Source of the DNA: Branchiostoma floridae
Lineage: Eukaryota > Chordata > Leptocardii > Amphioxiformes > Branchiostomatidae
Direction of reading: 5' to 3'
Assembly (NCBI RefSeq): GCF_000003815.2
Contig: NC_049980.1
Span: 24,423,808-24,487,807, forward strand
DNA: 64,000 bases
In this document: positions 1-11,200 of the stretch, piece by piece
How positions within the stretch are numbered: position 1 is the stretch's first letter
Layout: each line of letters opens with the position of its first letter
Notes under the pieces: generated by a model
Told to the model about the DNA's origin: nothing
Seen by the model: the letters and a program-made list of their open reading frames with translations, nothing else
The model's database searches: none
Program-made: the position numbers and the translations under genes

Positions 1-446
1 TCCTCAGTCTGAGAGTGGCCATTTGCACCTGGGAAAAAGAAGTACATGTATGTTTATTTTCACCTCAGTGACACAAGATACAGATAGGAACATACTATAA
101 CATGACAGGAGAATGCATGTTGTGTACCATACTAGTCAACCAATACCAACAATGCACAAATCGTTTGACAAAGACTACAATGTTACATATAAACTGTAAC
201 CACAAACAACCCACAACATCTACAGTAAATTATTCTACTATTTCAACTAATAAGGGTGATGTGGCGATATCCAGAGACAGTCCAAAGGAATTTACTTTTT
301 CCTCTATTCATTTACCAGTATCATCATCATGCATCCAGTCTACATAACATCCATTGGCATAATACCGGTCGGTTTACTGCAATTTCTCAAGCAATGCTAA
401 TTTGGCAAATGATCAACGCATCATTTTCTCCAGTTACATGTTGCTG
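1..446 (-). other. NSMCE1 3' UTR and flank
   Basis: No convincing coding exon is visible on either strand. If the proposed last NSMCE1 exon is right, most of this stretch is its 3' UTR. It also holds the left arm (338-370) of a long inverted repeat. Confidence 0.4.
53..58 (-). terminator. NSMCE1: Candidate poly(A) signal of NSMCE1
   Basis: The minus strand reads AATAAA here, about 390 bases past the proposed NSMCE1 stop codon. It is the first canonical signal I noticed downstream. It would give a 3' UTR of roughly 0.4 kb. Its use depends on the last exon being placed correctly. Confidence 0.35.
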
Positions 447-1241
447 TTACAGCTGACCTTTGCCACTTCTTCTGTGTAAATTATTTTGTCTCTCTGGTCC
501 TGCTAAAAACATAATATCGTAATTGGAACACACCGCGGAATTGCACGGAAAACGGGCGCGTGGTTGGAAGGGGGTGCACTATACCGGTCGAACGAAACAC
601 GGCACAATTAACTGCCGCTATGTACCTTTATACATCCTCTGTTGTTCCTTTCTTTCCTGTTAGTAGTTGCACAAAACAAAAATCTGCATGAGCATACAAA
701 AAGTCATGAGAAAATGGGCGTATACTGACAAGAATTTTCATTTAATTTTGATCCGTCACAACCGCTATGACGTAAAACTTTACTGCTAGCCGTAGCATTA
801 AAAATGGCGGGAAAATGGCGGCGTACGTTCAATTTGACCCATTCAGCCGTAGATCCGGGCGATAATGCAACGGTTCCTCACACTTTTACACGAGTTGTAG
901 GTCACCAAAAGAAATTCAAGATTGCTGTTGAATCATGCTCGTCTTGTGCCGTGAGCACATGTGATTATTATCTACAAATCTGGCGATGAACGTGACAGTG
1001 TGTTTGTCCCACGACGAGCTCGCCTGCCCCGAAAATGACCTGAAAACTTTTGGCCTTGTTGTCTTCGAATGCATTGTTATCGATGCTTTGTAAATTATGT
1101 ATTGGACACCCAGATGTCTGAAGTGTGCATACCTCAGAAATAGCTATTGTTGCATGTGTAGATCTCTTTAAGTTCCACTATTTTTAATCGACCGGTATAA
1201 GGCTTATGACCGGTATTATGCCAATGCATGTTATAGTCTAC
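338..1241. repeat. Inverted-repeat-bounded segment around NSMCE1 last exon
   Basis: Bases 338-370 and 1208-1241 are nearly perfect inverted copies of about 33 bases containing ACCGGTATTATGCCAATG. A second, shorter inverted pair with TATACCGGTCG lies inside, near 574 and 1190. The pattern resembles the ends of a non-autonomous DNA element of about 0.9 kb. I could not see a clear target-site duplication. The segment includes the proposed last NSMCE1 exon and a CpG-rich stretch, so it is either an old insertion later used by the gene or a coincidental pair of short repeats. Confidence 0.45.
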
Positions 1242-4104
1242 AGGTATAAAGTGACTTTTATCTATCATATAACTCAAGAAACAGAAACATCCATATTCAC
1301 CTTGGCTGATGACCATGTGGTCCCACTCTGCCTTACAGCGCGGGCAGCGGGGCTGGTCCTTGTCTCGGAAGTACCGGTTGGCACAGAAGTAGTGCATCTT
1401 AGCCTCACAGGTGTCAGACTGGCAGAGTTGGCCCTGACAAAATATTTTAATGGGTAAGAAACTGCACTGACTAGAATGAAGAATGGAGCTGCAAAATCAA
1501 ACTACTCATACATACAAACCAACATACATTAACCTCCCCCTTTAACAGAAGCAAACAATATGTGTCCTTAATGAGAGTTAAGGATTTCTACACTCTTTCC
1601 TGCTGTGGGTAGAAAGTCATACTTGCACAGCATCAATGTAAAGGTAGTTCGAGAAAGCAGGTGAAACCACTCGGTGAAACAAACAGCAGACCATACATTT
1701 ACACTTTATTTACCTGCCCAAACACCAATGTGGTACAACCTTTCTGTGTAACATCTAGGCAGAACACAGTACAGACAGACATCCTTTTTTCCATGAACTG
1801 TATCTGAGTGGAACTTGCTACCTGTAGAGATGGTGACTGCCCCATCCCTGGAATCCTTCAGGGATAAGGTGTCATCTGCACTAACACTTCAGGGCTCGAA
1901 ATACTTTTTTCTGTCTACCTGCACTGGTGCAGGTAGCTTTTGAAATTACCTGCACCAGAGAAATTTTACCTGCACTATTCAAAAATAATCAAAAAGTAGA
2001 TAAAACAACCCACACTTTATACACATATTTACTACCTTCTTTACTAACAAAATAGGTATACCGGTATTTACGGATTTTATTATGAAAAATCACACTTCAT
2101 TTGACATCTTTATTATTTATTGCATCTCTTTTTTGCAGAATAACAATAAGTACAGCAAAGTGAAAACTACTTTTCAATAATACATGGTGCATAACTTGGT
2201 GCAGGTTAGGTGCAGGTAGACATCAGAAATACCTGCACAGCAAAAAAATCACCTGCACTAATGTGCATATGCAGGTAGTATTTCGAGCCCTGCACTTACA
2301 GTAGACCCCCAATTTCAAGACCTACCATTACCTGGAACTTCAAAGACAAACTCATTTACGTGTCATTACAAAGTCATTTTACGTGTGGCAGAAACATAAA
2401 CAAGATGATGGTGGCCACCTAACACAAAGAAGAACATCAGCTACCAACCTTAAGAGCTATCTGCTCACACAGACAGCACTGCCTGATGTCCTCCTTGTAG
2501 TGATCTGTCAGGTAAGGCTTCAGCTCCAGGATACCTCGCACACTCAGAGAGATCTCACCTTGGTGCTGGGGACAAGGACGAAATGTGTGGCTTTTAATTT
2601 TCAATTCTTAAAAACATACAATTGGATATGATCTCAATTGAATCAATAGTTTACAGGAACCTACTATGATAACAAAAAATGTTTGTGTGTAGATTCAACG
2701 TACAATGTACAAAGGAATTTTTACAAGTATGAAATAAATAAATAAAATACATGTACAATGATCAGTGTCAAAGATTTCAACCCTTTCTAGTAGTATGTAA
2801 GTCAAACAACAACAGGCCAGAGTTTAAAAGCTTGCTAATTACTAATGTACCAGGCAAGCCACTTTATGTTGGATAATGCAATTTCAGTCTCCAGTACCAG
2901 TAATGAGAAAGTTATATCCCAAAATACTTAAAAATACTTCTTGCCACAGTGTTGACTACATGAAACTCACCTCGTTCAGCCACCTGTCTCGGACCATCCT
3001 CCTGATGACATCCTCTGCCTCCTTCTTCCTCATCTTCCTGTTCTGTTCCTCGTACAGCTGGTCTGTCAGGTTCAGGACGTCTGTTGAAGAGGCCACGCCT
3101 GTGTCCGAGTCAACTATCAGATCCAGCACCTTCTTGAAGAACTCCAGTTCTGTCTCCGTGTAGTCTGAGGCCAGACGGGTGATGTCACTCTCCATCATGT
3201 TCACCTGGAAATGGACACACAATCTTTCTCACTCCACATGACAAGATCAGAAGGCTAAATGAATGCTACAGATTAATGTGAACAGTAATGACAATGACAA
3301 CTTAATTNNNNNNNNNNNNNNNNNNNNNNNNNNNNNNNNNNNNNNNNNNNNNNNNNNNNNNNNNNNNNNNNNNNNNNNNNNNNNNNNNNNNNNNNNNNNN
3401 NNNNNNNNNNNNNNNNNNNNNNNNNNNNNNNNNNNNNNNNNNNNNNNNNNNNNNNNNNNNNNNNNNNNNNNNNNNNNNNNNNNNNNNNNNNNGCATTAAA
3501 TCTCTCTGCCGCAGTCATTGAGAGCATGTTCTTGATTTTCAGCATTAAATCTGTCATATTAAGCTTTAAAAAATTTTTTCTACAGTTTCATGTCATGAGG
3601 TTCGAATATTTCTGAGGGACTGATGAGAAGTTTCATTCTCCCTGCAAGTTTAACACAAAATTTGCAACTGAAACAGAAACAGTGACTTTCAAATGCTGCC
3701 TTTATTTTACTGTACTACTTTTCTGTAGCACCTACCAGTGCATAATACTGCACCCCATCCTCTTCTGACACACCCTTCTGTATCATCATGGAGAAGGGGC
3801 CCACATGGTGGTTGATTTCGTTCACAAACTTTCCCAGATTGTCATGTTCCAAAGGTCCTGGAAAAGAATAACAATGCTAAACAAGATGCAAATCAACAAT
3901 CAGCAAATCCTTCCTTTCGAATAAAAATGGCAGAAAACAAATGACAGTAGTGAGGTACAAGTATCACAATGTACAGTATAACTCACTGCGGAAGGTCTCA
4001 CAACACTTCTTGTACAGTGCCTTGACCTCGCGTGCCTTCAGCGCCCCGTGGGTCATAATGGACTGGAGGAACATGCGGTGGGCATCAGTCATAGCAGTTG
4101 CCAT
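447..4104 (-). CDS. NSMCE1: NSMCE1: RING-like ubiquitin ligase subunit of the SMC5/6 complex
   Basis: NSE1 pairs with a MAGE-family NSE3 subunit in the nuclear SMC5/6 complex, which acts in recombination repair. Coding exons in transcript order are 4104-3987, 3857-3736, 3204-2971, 2565-2449, 1433-1301 and 502-447, giving 259 aa (human NSE1 is about 266). Phases agree at every junction. The first exon encodes an MTDAHRMFLQ segment like the human N-terminus. The third carries ELEFFKKVLDLIVDSDTG and ASSTDVLNL, both close to human. The RING-like domain has CCLC, a C-x4-C pair, MHYFC and CPRC; the second pair is two residues wider than the human C-x2-C. An acceptor-like AG before 4122 implies a 5' UTR exon upstream. 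The last exon (18 residues, basic) is the least certain part and has a tandem NAGNAG acceptor (502 or 499). The gene lies head-to-head with DDX24. Confidence 0.9.
801..822 (+). promoter_or_regulatory. Tandem YY1-like motifs in a CpG-rich stretch
   Basis: AAAATGGCGGG and AAAATGGCGGC lie back to back. The AAnATGGCGGC form is the known YY1 motif often found at transcription starts. The surroundings (about 530-1050) are CpG-richer than the flanks. A 61-codon open frame starts at 804 but resembles nothing I know. No start of a known gene is expected here, because the site falls in the last NSMCE1 intron. Confidence 0.35.
1797..1889 (+). mobile_element. Fragment of a non-LTR retrotransposon ORF2 C-terminus
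   Basis: In the plus frame this reads TVSEWNLLPVEMVTAPSLES and continues FRDKVSSAL. It matches the WNxLP...APSLxxF pattern found at the C-terminal end of CR1/L2/Jockey-like polyproteins. It is a short decayed relic with a stop just upstream. A DNA transposon (1890-2292) appears to have landed directly after it. Confidence 0.6.
1890..2292. mobile_element. Short non-autonomous DNA transposon (hAT-like ends)
   Basis: The element begins CAGGGCTCGAAATAC and ends with its perfect 15-base inverse complement. CACTT flanks both sides (1885-1889 and 2293-2297), consistent with a 5-base target duplication. Inside each end are several copies of TACCTGCAC or its complement, as in transposase-binding subterminal repeats. 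It has no transposase. CAGGG...CCCTG ends recall hAT elements, but an 8-base duplication would be expected for hAT, so the family is uncertain. It lies in NSMCE1 intron 4. Confidence 0.75.
3308..3492. other. Assembly gap (run of N)
   Basis: There are 185 consecutive N inside the NSMCE1 intron between coding exons 2 and 3. Apparent open frames across it are artefacts. The exons on either side join in phase, so no coding exon needs to be missing. Confidence 0.99.
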
Positions 4105-4122
4105 GGTAACAGTTGATTGGTA

Positions 4123-5198
4123 CTGAGGAAAAAAAAACAAAAAATACCCAAAAGGTCAGAAATACTGCTACAGTGAATGATGATGATAGTTTACAGTATC
4201 CAGCCCTAAAGCAACTTTAAAGCTAATGGTGGGTGCATAAAATGACTCACGAATACAACTGTACATGCACTGGTCAATGTTGAAAGCCCCTGGATTGTTA
4301 TGCAGAACGACTGACAAACACAAAGGCTATATAACCATTGCATTCCAACATATAAAAAGAATACTAGTGAAGACAAGAACTGTCAACAAGTCATGAGCCT
4401 TCACATTTGACCTGCGCTGCGAATGGATTCTTGAAAGGGATTATTGTTTATGCCCAAGCAAATATAATATAGTAACTTTTCAGGCCTTTAATAATGTTTT
4501 ATTGCAAATTTAATATCTATCCATCATGGCTGTTACACTATTGTTTAATAATTGATGATCAAAATTAACCTGTTGATTCTTCTTGTTTTCCAATTTTCTG
4601 ACAAGACACGATCTATTCTTTCTTTTACTTCTCCTGTCCTCTGTCTAATATGTGGAAATAAGGGTCAAATATCATACGTGGCATGATATAACAACAAACA
4701 GCTGTGAGTGGGAGGGGGGCAATTCTGCCAAAGCTGCATCCCAACCTCATCGATATCCAAAACGATGACTCAACGATATCGTAAAAGTTTTACCTGGTGT
4801 TTGCAAGTCTAACGTTACCCTTATCTATGTCTTATCTGTCTTATCTATCTAAAGATCGGGATTCTACTGCAGATAAGCCTCCTGCTTCGTACCTTTTCCC
4901 ACTGCAAGCTTCTGGCGTCTTCGCTTTCGCTTCCTCTTCGTGTTTTTCGCGCCAGACCAATTATCATAACCATTGGACGAGTTCATTCTTATATAAGGGT
5001 ACTTTTTGTTGAATAAGCTCTTGAAGCGAGTTTTCTTCAAAATATAAACAATATTCCTGCTTATTATTTAATTATGGATATAAATTATTTTATGTCAAAT
5101 ACGTAAGTTGAAAATTTGAGCCTTGATATCCTTTCAACCAACCGTCGCCTGTAACAAATAAAACCCCCAATATCTGAGTGGTGTGTCCTGTTCCCAAG
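4123..5198. promoter_or_regulatory. Divergent intergenic region between NSMCE1 and DDX24
   Basis: About 1.1 kb separates the two start codons. The NSMCE1 start codon follows an acceptor-like AG, so its 5' UTR exon and promoter should lie in this stretch, probably toward 4900-5150. No extra coding exon is evident. A shared bidirectional promoter is an inference from the head-to-head layout. Confidence 0.5.
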
Positions 5199-5206
5199 AT
5201 GGCTGC
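5196..5206 (+). promoter_or_regulatory. DDX24: YY1-like motif overlapping the DDX24 start codon
   Basis: AAGATGGCTGC has the DDX24 ATG (5199) as its core. YY1-type AAnATGGC elements often sit at transcription or translation starts of animal housekeeping genes. Here one sequence may serve both as a regulatory site and as a start-codon context. Confidence 0.5.
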
Positions 5207-8200
5207 GCCCTACGCAAAAAATCGCGGAAGCAAGCGAAAAGGGAAGAAATCGAAGTCTGCAAGCATGAAGGTGCGTATTTGTCGGTTTCCATGTTTTGGG
5301 CAAGCTGTACCTATGGCAATCAGTGATCTTGGATTGGCAGAAAGGCTAACAGTGCGCTGGATAATCGAAGACACACGTTGTGGGGGAGGGGGGCAAATTC
5401 CACATGTGTGCGCGTGACCGTGGATTTAATTTTGTACAACAGAAATGAATTCCGTCATGATTTGTTTTTGTACCACAAAATATGTACGTCTCTGATATAA
5501 AACGTAACTGCCAAGCTACGCTGTCAACTACAAAACTCTAAAATTGAGCTTACAACTTACAAGAGTTTTGTTCAAAAATCTTGTTGTTGTGGTGACCTTA
5601 CTTAAGTGTAGTGTTGTGTTAGATTTGGTTGCTTGGAGCTCTTCTGACTTGGTGCTTACCGCTTAGCCTTTTCTAGAGGTGTCATATTTCGCTTTTATTA
5701 TTAATATTTACATAGTATACACTATCAGTTGTAGTTTATACTGTAAAACTGATTTATATATCACTTCATGACATAAAAAATTTCAGAATGAAATGTCTAA
5801 AACTTCAGATGTTCTGCACTTTGTAGGATCTGTTCAGCAATGTAGAAGCAGACTACCCAGTTCCTCGGCGGACCAAAGGAACAGCCATCCTGGAACATGG
5901 TGCATGGAAGCCTGTCAGGGTTGACCAATCGCTTTGCTCATCAGATGATCTCTCCGGGTTTGTTGGGTTGGAAGAATTGACAGATTATGAGCTCTGTCAA
6001 GAGGGAAAGCAAAAACAGCAAAAAACTACAAAGAAACAAAAGAAGAAAGGTCAAGAACAGAAGTCCAAAGGCCACGATGAAGAAAACTTGGAGGGAGATA
6101 CAACCAAGCCCAAGAAGGAGATGAAAGTGCTTGGCATAGAAGAAAAGAATGCCAAACTCAAGATCCAAAAGCCAGCAAAGAAACTGAAAAGAAAAGCTCA
6201 GGTAGATGAGGAGGGAGAAGCACTAAAGATGAGCAGCAGCCAATCAGATGAAGGATCAGAGGACAACACTAACATTAACAAAGAGGTCACTGAACCTTTG
6301 AAGAAGAAGCAAAGGACGGAGTTGTCTTCACAGAAGGATGGAGACTGTAAAGATGAAAGTGTTGATGAACCTGGAACAGATGCTGCAACAGAAGGTGTGA
6401 CAAAGAAGTCACGGAAGGAAAGGAGAAATGAAAGAAGGAAACAGAGACTAGAATCGCTTAAAAGACAGAGAGAAGAAAAGAGAGAAAGGAAGAAGCAAGA
6501 AAGGAAGATGCCACTTGCACAAGGCCATAGCTGTAAGCCTCAGTCTGTAGCCAAGAAAAGCGTGGATGCAGGTAAGTTTAAGACAGAAAACCAGTATACA
6601 TCCATTTTGTGAAAGCTTGTATACACGTTTTTTGCACTAAAAGGTTAGACATTGTCTTGCATTTCCATCAAAGCTGTGGTCAACAAGGATGTGGGAAGTG
6701 AATATCCCCAAATGTTTTATGAGGTGTAAAAATTGTTTTTCTTGCTGTTTGTGTTTCTATGCAGACATGACCCCCTGGACTCCGCTGTTTGTCCCTGATG
6801 TGGTGTTGAGAGGTTTGGCTGACCAAGGCTTTACACAGCCGACACCCATACAGGCCCAGACTATCCCACAGGCCATACAAGCCCACAAGGATGTGGTGGG
6901 AGCAGCAGAAACAGTGAGTGTTATTCATGTCTCATACATTTGTTAACAGCCGCAAAAAATGTCCGGTCCAGTAAAATACAGGAATTTTTTTCAAAAGAAT
7001 TGAATTTGTTTGGAGATGCTTGACTTTGTCATTTGTATAATTTGTTTCTCTTCTTCAGGGAAGTGGGAAAACCCTGGCTTTTGGGATCCCAATTTTACAC
7101 AGGATACTAGAGTGGAAGGAGAGAAACCTTCAAACAGAGGAGGGTGACCTTGGAAACAAGGATGAGGAAGTAGTAGACGATGCAGCTGATGATGATGATG
7201 ACCAGGAGATGGAAGTACCTGATGAAGAGGACGACAAAGTTGAGGAGGAGGAGGAAGATGATGAAGAAGAGTTGGTCTTAGATGTAAGTTAGCCTTACTA
7301 TTATTTTCAAGAACAATAATAACATTGTCATGGAATGGGATGAATACTGTTCTAGATTCACAATTTAAAGATTCTTTGATGACCTTCTTATGTTGTAAGT
7401 TTATGCCGTAATGACAAGACAAGACATCCCTACTGTCTGCTTGTTCAGAATGCAGGTTTGGGGTGTGTACATGTGGAAGATGACATCACACTGCCTCCAG
7501 AGTTAGAGGCTCTACAGGAGGCCCCTCCCCTGTCAGCCCCCACCCCCCAGAAGGTAGTCTCCCCCCTCCTGGCACTGGTGCTCACCCCCACCCGGGAACT
7601 GGCTGTGCAGGTGGCCAATCACATCAAGGCTGCTGCCAAGTACACCAATGTTAAGGTAATCAAGTGTGTTCATAGCATCACTTTACAAAATAGATTGAAT
7701 AATGACAGAAATTGTCAGACACTACTTCTATTCCATATCTATTCCATATAGAACTTAGAAACCTTCACCACATGGCAGTAATATTTATTATAGATTACTC
7801 GTATCATATCTTACTCATTTGAATGTGTTGCACATAAATAGTTCTCTTTGCCAACATCATCTGTGCTTGTATGTGGTCAGTTGGCGTCAAATGCACTTAC
7901 CGTCTACTGTAGTAATTGAATATGTGTGGTTTTATGACAGGTGGCTGTACTGGTTGGAGGCATGGCGCCTCAGAAACAGAAGAGAGTGTTGGACAGACAG
8001 CCTGAGATCATTGTGGCAACTCCAGGTAGACTCTGGGAGATGGTGGAACAGGTAGGATGTAGATTGGACTTCTCTTTGCTCATTTTTAATAGGATTCAAA
8101 GTCTGTGACTTGGTATATCATCCTAAAGAAGGTAGAAGCACCAGGTGGAACAAAAGTCAAAATCCTTGCCATGAATGCCATGACGCATGTTCATAGTCAA

Positions 8201-11200
8201 CTGCAATGTCTGTGACTGAGTGTACTGAAGTTGTCTTGGAAAGAAAGGTTTAAACTTTGGCTAAGAATATTGATACTATTCTATTATCTTGTTCATGTCC
8301 AATTCCATTTCTATTGTCCTTGTCTCTGTTAGCAGGGCTAGCCCTTTGTAAAAGCCACAGGCTGTGTGTGCTGAACAGCCAAGTCAATAAATGAATAGAT
8401 AAACTTTGCCTGGGAGCCCTGACCCCTTATGTGTGTTGCAGAGCCATCCCCACCTGAGTGACCTGAACCAGCTGCAGTGCCTGGTGATTGACGAGGCTGA
8501 CAGGATGGTGGAGAAGGGACACTTCGCAGAGCTGGGCAATCTGCTGGACAAGATCAATGGGTGAGGACATGTTACCTCTCTTAATAACTGCTGAATCAAG
8601 ACTCTAAGTCATCTTAACATTCTTCCTGCTGCCTAACCCATAGACAAGAGAGAACTATTAGCTACTTCAGTACCTACTTCCAAATGGCTACTTCAGCATG
8701 CCGAAGCTTAAAATTAAAAAAAATAGAATCTGTTTCTTTTACATTTGAAGTGTTCATTCTTTTTGACATATTGTATCTCCATATGTTTGTGTAGGGAAGG
8801 CAGAAACCTTAGAAGGCAGACATTTGTCTTCTCTGCCACACTTACCATGGTGCACTCTGGGCCACAGAGGAAGATAATGAAGAAAAAGTTTAAGATGGAC
8901 AAAGATAAGAAACTTGGTAAGGATGGATAAACTTGAGGTTAGACTATCTGGTGTTGAAGTCTGGACTGGAGTCTTGCAACAGACTGTGCATTGAAGCGTG
9001 TTCATCTGTGCTTGATGGGTGTGATTAGTGGCAAACCTTGTACCATCATGTATTGGAAGAAGTCTAGGCCTCACATGAATGATGTAAATGAAGTGTATTG
9101 AATCCTTCATAGATCATGGAGGTATTATATTAGCTTAGGTTTTTTGAGTCTGAGATATAAAGATATATTGATGTAAGAACATGTAAACTCATTGCTGTAT
9201 TTTCAAAGACGACAAAGTACCCATGTTGTTCCAGGTCAGCTGATGGACAGAGTAGGCATCAGGAGTAAACCCTTAGTGGTGGACCTGAGTCGACAGCAGG
9301 GGACGGTGGACACACTGACTGAGGCCAGGATAACCTGTTCTACAGAGGAAAAGGTACAACAGGGTTTTCAACAACTGTTTAACAATCACCTGTCTACTGT
9401 CACTCAAACATGGCTCAAGATATTTGGCCTACAGTTAGTTGAGAGCCGTTGTAACTCTGCACTTTGTTCTTCCAGGATATCTACCTGTACTACTTCCTGC
9501 TGCAGTACCCGGGCAGGACGCTAGTCTTTGCCAACAGCATTGACTGTATCCGTAGGCTGACGTCTCTCCTGGGGTTGCTGCAGAAGAGCCCCCTACCTCT
9601 CCATGCAAACATGCACCAGAAACAGAGGCTGAAGAATCTGGAGAGGTCAGCTTGAATTTTGAATAAAGTGGAGGACTGGAACAAATTTAGGAAAAGAAGA
9701 ACTTAACGGTAGAATTAGGCTGTCTAAGCATTTGTAGGGTTAAATGACAGGTGCATCTTGAATTGTATAATAGGCAATATCCACTGCAAAAAAGATTGAC
9801 ACATCTACATGATCTTGTAGGTTCTCAGCCAATGAGAATGGTCTGCTCCTGGCGACTGATGTGGCAGCTCGAGGGTTGGACATCCCTGATGTGCAGCATG
9901 TCATTCACTACCAGGTTCCTCGCACTTCAGAGGTAATGTGTGTCATGTACAGTTCTACACAATCTTTGAGTATGGATTCATTACCCTAGAACGTGCTGAG
10001 CTGGAGCTGGGCAGCTGGTCTCGGGGCTATAATTAGGGCAATGTTTCATGTGCAAAGTAAATCAACCCAAGGAAACAGTACTCGTGTGTGTTTGTTTATT
10101 ACTCTATGACCACTATAACATTGTATGACTTAAGTGTTTTGGAAAGTTGCAGATTTGATACTGACCAACAGAAATGAAAGTTTTAGAGCAATCTGCCTTA
10201 AGACAAGAGCTAACAATGGTTGTTTCTCCCCCCCATATAGACGTATGTACACCGCAGTGGGCGTACTGCACGTGCCCAGAAGGAAGGGCTGACGCTCCTC
10301 CTGACTGGGCCGGAGGATGCCCAGTACTACAAGAGGATCTGTAAGACTCTCGGCAAAGGTCAGGCACTCTTGAGCAGTTTTCTTTGTCCCTATTGTTTGA
10401 CTTTGACTTTGACTTTATTCAGATCCACTTTTAGCTATTACAACATTATGCCAGCTATTCTTCCAGTGGTCTACATAAAATACATTAATACACGCACAAC
10501 ATAACATACATACAAACATAATATGTACATTGCAAACTATACACCTGAGAGAAAAACAAGTTCATTTAGTAACTGTGTTCCTGTGGCAAGCCGTTCGGTA
10601 GAGGAAGCACTTCCTTTCTGCATTGGTGCTAGGTTTTGACAGTTTGATTTAGTTTGTTGTTGTTGACCGTGTTTGGTACCGACTGTTGGTTGACTGGAAT
10701 GTGAGTTGGTTGTACAGTGGTTTTGGTAGTCCTGTGTGCACTATCCTGCAGAATGTGGCAAAACTTCTTTGTTGTATTCTTTCCTTTACTGGTGACCAAC
10801 CCAAGATGTGTAACCTTGTTGCACTGTCCGTCTTGTTATCACATCCAAGGGCAAACCTTGCTGCTCTGTTTTGTACCACTTGGAGACGTTTGATGTTCTT
10901 GGCTGTTGTGTTTCCCCACACTGGAGAACAATAATCCAAGTGAGAGAGTACCAGGGTTTGTGCCAGGTCCTTCCTTATCCTAGGAGGTAGTTTGTTTCTT
11001 ATCCTGTTCAGTTGACACATGCTTGAGTTACACTTCTTCACTTTGTTAGTGATGTGAACGTCCCAAGTCAGGTACTGATCCACATACACTCCTAGTAGCT
11101 TTGCGGCTGGGACCTGTTCTAACTGTTGTCCCCTGAGCTCTAGTTGTAGTGGTGGAGCCTTCCCTGCTCGCTTGGCTGTTCCAACTAGCAGCGGATTTTG

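Noticed and set aside
804-989. 61-codon frame starting at a YY1-like motif
   Set aside because: No recognisable homology or splice support; kept only as a regulatory-motif note.
3263-3557. Open frames across the N run
   Set aside because: They consist almost wholly of unknown bases and are artefacts of the gap.
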